A stretch of 64,000 nt of DNA from Rheinheimera sp. A13L (GTDB lineage Bacteria > Pseudomonadota > Gammaproteobacteria > Enterobacterales > Alteromonadaceae): NCBI RefSeq assembly GCF_000217935.1, contig NZ_AFHI01000072.1:1-64000 (forward strand), in the 5' to 3' direction. A program made the position numbers and the translations under genes. Shown here piece by piece: positions 54,973 through 64,000 of this stretch. The notes beneath the pieces were generated by a model that saw only the letters and a list, made by a program, of their open reading frames with translations, ran no database searches and was not told where the DNA came from. Each line of letters starts with the position of its first letter. Position 1 is the stretch's first letter.

Positions 54973-55248
54973 ATGAGTCTGCAAAAACTTAAACAACGTG
55001 CTTTAGACAATCCTGAAGTGAAAGCTGAATACGAGCAGTTGGAAGCTGAATTTAACTTTATCGATCAACTCCTCTCCATGCGCACTAAGGCCGGGCTCAC
55101 GCAAGAACAGGTTGCACAAAGTATGCAGACACAAAAGAGCAATATCAGCCGCTTAGAAAAAGGGAACTCCAACCCCAGCTGGTCTACGCTGGTGAAATAC
55201 GCCCATGCTTGTGGTTTTGAGTTTTCGATTAAGTCGCATAAAATCTAA
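54973..55248 (+). CDS. HTH antitoxin, orphan partner of the broken toxin
   Basis: The product has 91 residues from the ATG at 54973. It has a Cro/C1-type HTH in the C-terminal half ('GLTQEQVAQSMQTQKSNISRLE'), as in HigA-type antitoxins of RelE/HigB systems. The toxin partner upstream is truncated. The antitoxin may still bind its own promoter or have become a free regulator. Confidence 0.85.
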   Translation: MSLQKLKQRALDNPEVKAEYEQLEAEFNFIDQLLSMRTKAGLTQEQVAQSMQTQKSNISRLEKGNSNPSWSTLVKYAHACGFEFSIKSHKI

Positions 55249-55462
55249 ACATTTCTCCTGCTCCAGAAGGCTTTGTTTGAACCTTCACAGTAAAACAATG
55301 CTCGGGATAAACCCGCCCCCTACGTTTTTCAATCCACTTTTGGCGAAATTTTAAGCTAGCATTACCACAAATTAGCCCACAGAAAACACAAGTCCGAAAC
55401 AAAGCATTCACCAATTTCCCCTTGCCGCCTGGAAAAAAGCTGTTTATGCTGGCCGCACTTAG

Positions 55463-55561
55463 CTTGTCGGAGTGCTGCACAAACCTTGTTTGTCAGCTGA
55501 GACCGCCCTTGGGCGGAATCCGTGGAACCTGAACAGGATAATACCTGCGGAGGGAAACAAG
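55463..55561 (+). ncRNA. TPP riboswitch (THI box)
   Basis: The conserved cores are visible: 'ggagtgc' near the start, 'gctgaga' (55496-55502), 'cctgaac' (55528-55534) and 'ggataatacctgcg' (55536-55549). P1 is CTTGT (55463-55467) with ACAAG (55557-55561). The aptamer lies 127 bp before thiC. There is no T-run terminator downstream, so control is probably at translation or by Rho. Confidence 0.93.
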
Positions 55562-55661
55562 AGCGCTAATAGCGGCGGTGATCCGTCTGCCTGTTGGCGC
55601 ACTCATTCGGCTCATCTGTTGATGGCTGTCCACGCTTTTCCCAAGCTCTGTTGAAAATTAA

Positions 55662-58712
<3,051 letters not shown>

Positions 58713-58720
<8 letters not shown>

Positions 58721-58925
58721 AGTGACTGATACAACACTGAATATCTGGCTGAATGGCAAAGCCGAAACGCTGACATCCGGGGAGCTTATCGATTTATTAC
58801 CTCGTTTTAAATCCCCTTTTGCTGTGGCGTTAAATGGCCACTTTATTGCAGCAGTTCAGTATCCGGGCACCCAGCTTAAAGCCGGTGATCAACTGGATAT
58901 CGTTAGCCCTATAGCCGGAGGTTAA
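58713..58925 (+). CDS. thiS: Sulfur carrier protein ThiS
   Basis: The product has 70 residues from the ATG at 58713 (aggag at 58701-58705); the longer frame is not supported. It ends in Gly-Gly ('PIAGG'), the site adenylated by ThiF and converted to thiocarboxylate. It is slightly longer than E. coli ThiS (66). Confidence 0.93.
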
Positions 58926-58927
58926 GT

Positions 58928-59722
58928 ATGAACCCAGATTTCAATGTCTACGGTACGAAACTTAGCAGCAGGCTGATTTTAGGCAGCGCTCTCTATCCAA
59001 ACCCGGCCTTGATGCAGCAGGCGCTGCAACAAAGTGGCTGTGAAGCTGTGACTTTAAGCCTGCGCCGCCAGGCGCCTGAACAACAAGGAGGCGAGCAGTT
59101 CTGGCAACTGGTCCGCGATTTAAAACTCAGGCTATTGCCCAATACAGCAGGTTGCCATTCGGTGCAACAGGCCGTGACTTTAGCGCAGATGTCGCGGGAG
59201 ATTTTCCAAACCAATTGGATCAAGCTGGAACTGATAGGAGACGACTACAACCTGCAGCCCGACCCCATTTTATTGCTGCAAGCGGCCGAACAATTGCTGG
59301 CAGATGGCTTTGAAGTCTTGCCTTATTGCACTGACGATTTAGTGCTCTGCAAAAGGTTGTATGAGTTGGGCTGCAAGGTGCTGATGCCATGGGCTGCGCC
59401 TATTGGCTCAGGTTTAGGTGTGTTAAACCCTTATGCGCTGCGTACTTTAAGGGAGCGTTTGCCGGACGCCACTTTAATAGTGGATGCAGGTTTAGGTTTG
59501 CCCAGTCACGCCTGTCAGGTCATGGAAATGGGCTTTGACGGCGTATTGTTAAATTCTGCTGTGGCTTTGGCCAAAGATCCTGTGCTGATGGCCCAGGCTT
59601 TTTCGCATGCAGTAGCAGCAGGCCGCTCTGCATTTTTAGCAGGGGCTATGCCAAAACAGGATTTTGCCAGCCCTTCAACACCTGTACTTGGTATGCCGTT
59701 TTGGTTACAGGAGGCAACATGA
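58928..59722 (+). CDS. thiG: Thiazole synthase ThiG
   Basis: The product has 264 residues. The Schiff-base Lys lies in '[10 protein letters not shown]' (K99), and '[12 protein letters not shown]' and '[12 protein letters not shown]' are family segments. ThiG joins DXP, dehydroglycine and ThiS thiocarboxylate to give the thiazole. It starts 2 bp after thiS and overlaps thiDE by 4 bp. Confidence 0.96.
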   Translation: MNPDFNVYGTKLSSRLILGSALYPNPALMQQALQQSGCEAVTLSLRRQAPEQQGGEQFWQLVRDLKLRLLPNTAGCHSVQQAVTLAQMSREIFQTNWIKLELIGDDYNLQPDPILLLQAAEQLLADGFEVLPYCTDDLVLCKRLYELGCKVLMPWAAPIGSGLGVLNPYALRTLRERLPDATLIVDAGLGLPSHACQVMEMGFDGVLLNSAVALAKDPVLMAQAFSHAVAAGRSAFLAGAMPKQDFASPSTPVLGMPFWLQEAT

Positions 59723-61272
59723 CTGATTCAGCAAATCGAGCCAATAAAACCACTGTGGTATGGAGTATTGCAGGTTCCGACAATAGCGCAGGTGCCGGTA
59801 TTCAGGCCGACTTAAAAACTATCCAGAGTTTTTCAACGCCAGAGCAGCCCTTGCACTTATGCACTTTAGTTACAGCTATTACCGCCCAGCATAGTTCGGG
59901 AGTTGATAGTTGTATGGCTGTTTCTGTGGCTATGCTGCACCAGCAGGCTATGGCGTTACTGAAAGATGCACCACCTGCTGTGATTAAAATTGGTTTGCTG
60001 GTGAATAAACTTCAGGTGCTTTGGTTGGCTGAATTTTTACAAGAACTCAGGCAACAACAACCTGAGCTATTGGTGATTTACGACCCTGTCGCCATTAGCA
60101 GCTCTGGTTCAAGGATGGCGGACGCTGATTTATATCAGGCTGTGATGCAACACTTATTGCCCCAACTCGACTTATTAACTCCCAATTTGCCAGAGCTGGA
60201 AGCGTTAATTAAAGCTGCCCCCATCCAGCAGGCGGTGCAGCAATTGTTTGAGTTTGGCGTGAAGGCGGTATTAGTCAAAGGCGGCCACGACTTTGATACA
60301 CAAAGCTGCACAGACGAGCTTTTTGTCAGCCCGCAGTTTCGTTACCGTGGTTATCCGGCTTATAGCCATCAGATCAGCCTTTGTAGCCCACGCCAACAAC
60401 ACCAGTTTAACCATGGTACAGGCTGTTGTTTTAGCAGCGCTTTGGCAGCAGCTTTGGCTTTAGGTTATGCCCTGGAAGATGCTTTTGTGTTGGCTAAAAC
60501 TTATATCAATCAGGGTTTAAGTCAACCTGTTGCTATCACAGAATGTTCGGGCACTTTAGGCCACTGGGGTTTTCCAGCCAAACCGGAGTATTTACCAGAG
60601 CTGCTCACTGAAAATCTGCTGCCGCCAGCCAAAGCCTTTGCGCCACTGAAAGCGCCTTTAGGTTTATATGTGATAGTACCTTCAGTGGCAGAACTACAAA
60701 GGGCTTTGGCAGCCGGAGTTAAAACCCTGCAACTACGAATAAAAAGCACAGATCAGGCGCTATTGAGGCAAGAAATTCAGCAGGCGATCCAGCTCTGTCA
60801 GCAGCATGATATTCAGCTTTTTATTAACGATCACTGGCAATTGGCTCTGGAATTGGGCGCTTATGGTGTGCATTTAGGTCAGGAAGATATCAACAGCGCC
60901 AACTTAGCAACTTTGCAACAAGCAGGACTCCGGCTGGGTTTATCCAGCCATGGTTTTTATAAACTACTAAGAGCGCAGCAACTAAAGCCCAGTTATCTGG
61001 CGATAGGCGCTGTTTTTGCCACTCAAACCAAAGAGATGAGCGGTAAATTACAGGGGCTACAAAAACTAGCCCGATACCCTGGGTTATTCCCAACGACTCC
61101 GCTGGTCGCTATTGGTGGCATTAACCAAAACAATGCCAAAGCAGTTTTGGTCTGTGGCATCCAACATCTGGCGGTAGTACAGGCTTTTGCGACCGCTGCA
61201 GAGCCAAAACTATGGGTGCAACAAATGCAGCAGCTGATCGCCGGGGCCCAACTGGAGCAAAAGCTATGCTGA
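59719..61272 (+). CDS. thiDE: Fused HMP-P kinase / thiamine phosphate synthase (ThiD-ThiE)
   Basis: The product has 517 residues from the ATG at 59719 (Shine-Dalgarno aggagg). The N-terminal half is ThiD ('[16 protein letters not shown]', '[10 protein letters not shown]'). The C-terminal half is ThiE ('[20 protein letters not shown]', 'AIGGI'). The fusion makes HMP-PP and couples it to the thiazole. Both halves look intact. The ThiE half is somewhat divergent. Confidence 0.93.
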   Translation: MTDSANRANKTTVVWSIAGSDNSAGAGIQADLKTIQSFSTPEQPLHLCTLVTAITAQHSSGVDSCMAVSVAMLHQQAMALLKDAPPAVIKIGLLVNKLQVLWLAEFLQELRQQQPELLVIYDPVAISSSGSRMADADLYQAVMQHLLPQLDLLTPNLPELEALIKAAPIQQAVQQLFEFGVKAVLVKGGHDFDTQSCTDELFVSPQFRYRGYPAYSHQISLCSPRQQHQFNHGTGCCFSSALAAALALGYALEDAFVLAKTYINQGLSQPVAITECSGTLGHWGFPAKPEYLPELLTENLLPPAKAFAPLKAPLGLYVIVPSVAELQRALAAGVKTLQLRIKSTDQALLRQEIQQAIQLCQQHDIQLFINDHWQLALELGAYGVHLGQEDINSANLATLQQAGLRLGLSSHGFYKLLRAQQLKPSYLAIGAVFATQTKEMSGKLQGLQKLARYPGLFPTTPLVAIGGINQNNAKAVLVCGIQHLAVVQAFATAAEPKLWVQQMQQLIAGAQLEQKLC

Positions 61273-62012
61273 ATGATTTGGAATTTATTCGCTATAGCCG
61301 CCAGTTGATGTTGCCCGGTTTTGGCGAAGCCGCTCAGTTGAAACTAAAACAGACGAGAGTGCTTTTGATAGGTTGTGGTGGTTTAGGCAATGCCGCCAGC
61401 CAGTATCTGGTGTCATCAGGTATAGGCCAACTGACGCTTGTCGATGGCGATAAAGTAGAGTTGTCTAACCTGCAACGGCAAGTCTTATTCCGCGACAGCG
61501 ACAGAGGTTTTAATAAAGCCAAAATGGCGGCGCGCCAGCTCAAACAGCTGAATCCGCATGTAAAAATCACAACAGTAGAACAGCATTTTAGCGCCAACAA
61601 TGCCAATGAATTATTGGCAAACACCGACTGGGTGCTGGACTGTACCGATAATTTCCAAAGCCGAAAACTCATTAATCAGCTTTGCCAGCAGCATCAAATC
61701 AGCCTGATTAGCGCTGCTGCTATAGCCCAACAAGGCCAGTTGATGCTTTGGCCTTTTGCCCAAAGCCGCAGCCCTTGTTACCAATGTTTATTCCCTGAAT
61801 TAACAGACCAATCCGGCAATTGCAGTAACTTAGGCGTTTTAGCCCCTTTGCTTGGGATCATCGGCGCTATGCAGGCTATGTTACTGATCCAACAAATTAT
61901 CCAGCCGGATAACCAGGCGAAGTTTTGGCATTTTGAAGGCATGGGGTTTAGGTTGATTGGTTACGACATGTCAACTACTACTTGCCAGTGTCAGTCAGTA
62001 AAAACAGCATGA
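61266..62012 (+). CDS. thiF: ThiS adenylyltransferase ThiF (HesA/MoeB/ThiF family)
   Basis: The product has 248 residues from the ATG at 61266 (7-bp overlap with thiDE). The nucleotide site is 'GCGGLGNAASQYL', the zinc Cys pairs are 'CYQC' and 'CQC' near the end, and a catalytic-type Cys lies in 'GNCSNLGVLAP'. It activates the ThiS C terminus with ATP. MoeB could do the same chemistry, but operon context favours ThiF. Confidence 0.92.
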   Translation: MLNDLEFIRYSRQLMLPGFGEAAQLKLKQTRVLLIGCGGLGNAASQYLVSSGIGQLTLVDGDKVELSNLQRQVLFRDSDRGFNKAKMAARQLKQLNPHVKITTVEQHFSANNANELLANTDWVLDCTDNFQSRKLINQLCQQHQISLISAAAIAQQGQLMLWPFAQSRSPCYQCLFPELTDQSGNCSNLGVLAPLLGIIGAMQAMLLIQQIIQPDNQAKFWHFEGMGFRLIGYDMSTTTCQCQSVKTA

Positions 62013-62074
62013 AATATAGATATTAGTCAGGTTATAGTGACCGCATAAAGTGATGTTTCCCAAGGATGGTTGTT

Positions 62075-62620
62075 ATGCGTTTTATTGCAGTTTTATCTGC
62101 GTTGCTGGCGTTATCAGGCTGTGCCTCAATCCCCTTTAGTACGATGGCCATATTTAGCCAGTTTGACGAAAAGACCCTGACCACAATCGACCCGAACCAG
62201 ATGCTGGTGAAAGTCAGTGTTGACGATGATTTTACTCTGAAGCCGGATTCAACCAAGCTGCAGCTGAGTGTTAAGCCAAAGAATGCTAACAGAAGCACAG
62301 AAGCTGCTTTTGGCTTAGAGCTACTGAGTAAAGTTACTGAAAAACGTGCCACCGGCCTGTTTAGTGCTGAAATGGAGGTCACCACTTATGAGTTTAAAGT
62401 TGATCAGACAGGAGTAGCCGCATTAAAACAACTGCAGACCCAATTTGAAACTACAGGCATATCGGGCGACATGAGTTTTAGTGTGGAAACAAACTTTGAC
62501 GTAAAAGATGGCACAGAAATCAAAGATGAAATGTCGCTTTGGATAGACCTCCAACTGTCTGAACAGCAAGGTTATATTCCTTTATTCGATGCGGCGAAAA
62601 TGGAAGTGAAAAAGGTTTGA
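62075..62620 (+). CDS. Putative lipoprotein
   Basis: The product has 181 residues from the ATG at 62075, with aaggatgg upstream. A lipobox ('LALSGCAS') is clear. The rest is beta-rich and not recognised. It is near the thiamine operon but separated by 62 bp with its own ribosome binding site. The function is unknown. Confidence 0.6.
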   Translation: MRFIAVLSALLALSGCASIPFSTMAIFSQFDEKTLTTIDPNQMLVKVSVDDDFTLKPDSTKLQLSVKPKNANRSTEAAFGLELLSKVTEKRATGLFSAEMEVTTYEFKVDQTGVAALKQLQTQFETTGISGDMSFSVETNFDVKDGTEIKDEMSLWIDLQLSEQQGYIPLFDAAKMEVKKV

Positions 62621-62752
62621 GTCGCGACATGGTTTTGCCGCTCGCCGGCTAAATCAACAAAAGCACTGATGATAAGAAGAAAGCGCAGAGAGCAGCGATA
62701 CATACTCCTGCGCGGCTAGCCGCCTGGTATCTAGGTAAACTCAGCGGCAGCG

Positions 62753-64000
62753 TTAAACTCTTTTAAACCCGATCCTAAACCCACCCCAATGCCGACCTTT
62801 GACCATAATGGGCACTGACAAATCATGCAGAATTTCGCCTGTGTCGCGTTTATAGGTTTGCAGCAGCATAGGCTGGGTGTTGCTGCCACAGCGGCTGCCG
62901 GTGCGATCGCCAAACACTCGTTTGGTGCGGTTTTGCAGTAAGTCTTTCTCATAGTTGCCTGTTAAGGCCTGGCTGTATTTTTTATTGTGGGTGGGGAAAT
63001 AACCTTTGCGATCCACACCACCAGCGTACAACACATTGTTATGCCGCTCTAAAATGGGCTCCTGGATCAAAGGGAAAAACTGGTCGGTAAAACTGTCGTA
63101 GCCGGTGTGGAATTTTTGTGGATTGGTATTGGCTATGGCCTGGTACTGCTCAGCAAATAACTGCTGTTCGGTTAGCTTGCCGTCGCTCAGGGCTTTTTCA
63201 AATAAAGCGCCTATAGCTGCGGCTGCTTGCTGAGCTTCTTTTAAAACAGGGTTAAAAAAGCTCTGACTGGTGACAGTGCTGAGTTCGCGGTAAATACTTT
63301 CGGTTTCCACCGACAACTCAATGGCTTGTTCGGCCACTGTGCTGCCTTTATGTTCTATTGCCGATAAGGCCTTATTAATACTCTGAATCGACTGGCCCAA
63401 TTGCTGACTGGTATTTTCCAGGCCAGTACTCACCTGCTCTATTTGCTCCAGCGCAGCAGATACCTGCCCTACTTCAGTATTGATGCCATTAAAACCCGAG
63501 GCTACGCTGTGTAATTCCTGTTGCACATCACCACTTAACTGCACAAGTTGTGTCATCACATCCGCTGTTTGTTCACTTTGACTGCGAATATCAGCGAGCA
63601 TTTTGGCTATATCTTTAGTGGCTTCAGAGGTTTTGCCTGCCAAAGCCCGCACTTCATCGGCTACGACCGCAAAACCACGGCCTTGTTCGCCAGCCCGGGC
63701 CGCTTCAATAGCAGCGTTCAGCGCCAATAAATTGGTTTGATTAGCCACGCCAGTGATGACTTCAGTAATACGCTGAATATCGTCAGCGCTGCCTTTAAGT
63801 TGCTCCAAACGGGCTGCTGCATCGCTGACTGCATTAGCCAACTGATTGATATTATTTACACTTTTTTGCAAGCGTTGATCGGCAGTACTACAGGCATTGG
63901 CGGTATGAGTAATGCTATGGCTGATTTGTTGCAAATTATCTGTGAGTTGACCGCTGGTATCGGCTAAACCAGAAGCGGCGCTGCCTATCTGACCACAATC
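62753..64000 (-). CDS. Methyl-accepting chemotaxis protein (N-terminally cut by the window edge)
   Basis: At least 415 residues are present; the frame remains open to base 64000, so the true start is outside. The signalling hairpin '[19 protein letters not shown]' is intact. The receptor lacks an obvious membrane region in the visible part and has a C-terminal sensor-like domain of about 170 residues after the signalling domain ('[12 protein letters not shown]', '[16 protein letters not shown]', '[13 protein letters not shown]'), resembling a Cache-type or PAS-like ligand module. Such proteins relay signals to CheA. The ligand is unknown. Confidence 0.82.
   Translation of the reverse strand, partial: DCGQIGSAASGLADTSGQLTDNLQQISHSITHTANACSTADQRLQKSVNNINQLANAVSDAAARLEQLKGSADDIQRITEVITGVANQTNLLALNAAIEAARAGEQGRGFAVVADEVRALAGKTSEATKDIAKMLADIRSQSEQTADVMTQLVQLSGDVQQELHSVASGFNGINTEVGQVSAALEQIEQVSTGLENTSQQLGQSIQSINKALSAIEHKGSTVAEQAIELSVETESIYRELSTVTSQSFFNPVLKEAQQAAAAIGALFEKALSDGKLTEQQLFAEQYQAIANTNPQKFHTGYDSFTDQFFPLIQEPILERHNNVLYAGGVDRKGYFPTHNKKYSQALTGNYEKDLLQNRTKRVFGDRTGSRCGSNTQPMLLQTYKRDTGEILHDLSVPIMVKGRHWGGFRIGFKRV

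Noticed and set aside
55229-55480. 83-codon minus-strand ORF between the HTH antitoxin and the TPP riboswitch
   Set aside because: It overlaps the end of the antitoxin gene and the start of the riboswitch and has no recognisable domain or ribosome binding site.

Overview
The window looks like a chromosomal segment of a Gram-negative gammaproteobacterium near Rheinheimera, Alishewanella or Arsukibacterium (Alteromonadales/Chromatiaceae). This rests on gene content and order (gmk-rpoZ-spoT-ridA then recG; a thiC-thiO-thiS-thiG-thiDE-thiF operon; RND pump, SelO, a cyanide-insensitive-type bd oxidase, and hybrid GGDEF/EAL and chemotaxis proteins) and on protein style. No rRNA, tRNA, integrase, transposase or phage structural gene was seen, so the genus is an inference.

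Layout. (1) 1-11.5 kb is an accessory, apparently AT-richer island of conflict genes. It holds two unknown probable DNA-binding proteins around a palindrome; a DUF6088/AbiEii toxin-antitoxin pair; a 1047-residue PLD-nuclease/SF2-helicase/DUF3427 protein; a second, unrelated AbiEi/AbiEii pair with a well-formed operator-promoter; a SEC-C protein; and hipBA with a four-site operator. A diverged copy of the hipBA operator pair lies between the helicase and the second abiE operon. (2) 11.5-18.1 kb is a sugar-acid operon: gluconokinase, GPH-family symporter, GH94 phosphorylase and Gfo/Idh oxidoreductase, with a divergent LacI-type regulator and a palindrome between. The best reading is import and phosphorolysis of cellobionate to glucose 1-phosphate plus gluconate. 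(3) 18.1-22.3 kb is an RND efflux pair. (4) 22.5-32.4 kb holds housekeeping genes (gmk, rpoZ, spoT, ridA, recG), two periplasmic binding-protein paralogues and a VOC protein; a hairpin repeat abuts recG and supplies its ribosome binding site. (5) 32.4-45.8 kb has rarD, a thioesterase, recQ, a cytochrome c, selO, a membrane GGDEF/EAL protein, a YkgJ-like protein and a histidine kinase/sigma-54 response-regulator pair. (6) 45.9-48.7 kb is a bd-type quinol oxidase operon flanked by two tiny membrane ORFs. (7) 48.8-55.3 kb is mixed: a CBS protein, a 74-bp tandem array, a GIY-YIG protein, a secreted SMP-30-like protein, an exported covalent-flavin oxidase, an M23 protein and a decayed toxin next to an intact HTH antitoxin. 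(8) 55.4-62.0 kb is the thiamine operon behind a TPP riboswitch. (9) 62-64 kb has a lipoprotein and a chemotaxis receptor cut by the window edge.

Themes. The left island concentrates toxin-antitoxin and nucleic-acid-processing genes and several operators that can be read directly. The exported flavin oxidase and SMP-30-like protein near 52-54 kb could make aldonic acids that the 11.5-18 kb operon consumes; this link is an inference. The least explained structure is the 74-bp array at 49973-50263. On its minus strand it repeats a strong Shine-Dalgarno and a nine-codon ORF ending Pro-Pro-stop. Starts were moved from the longest ORF where ribosome binding sites or family alignments favoured it. 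All comparisons were made by eye.
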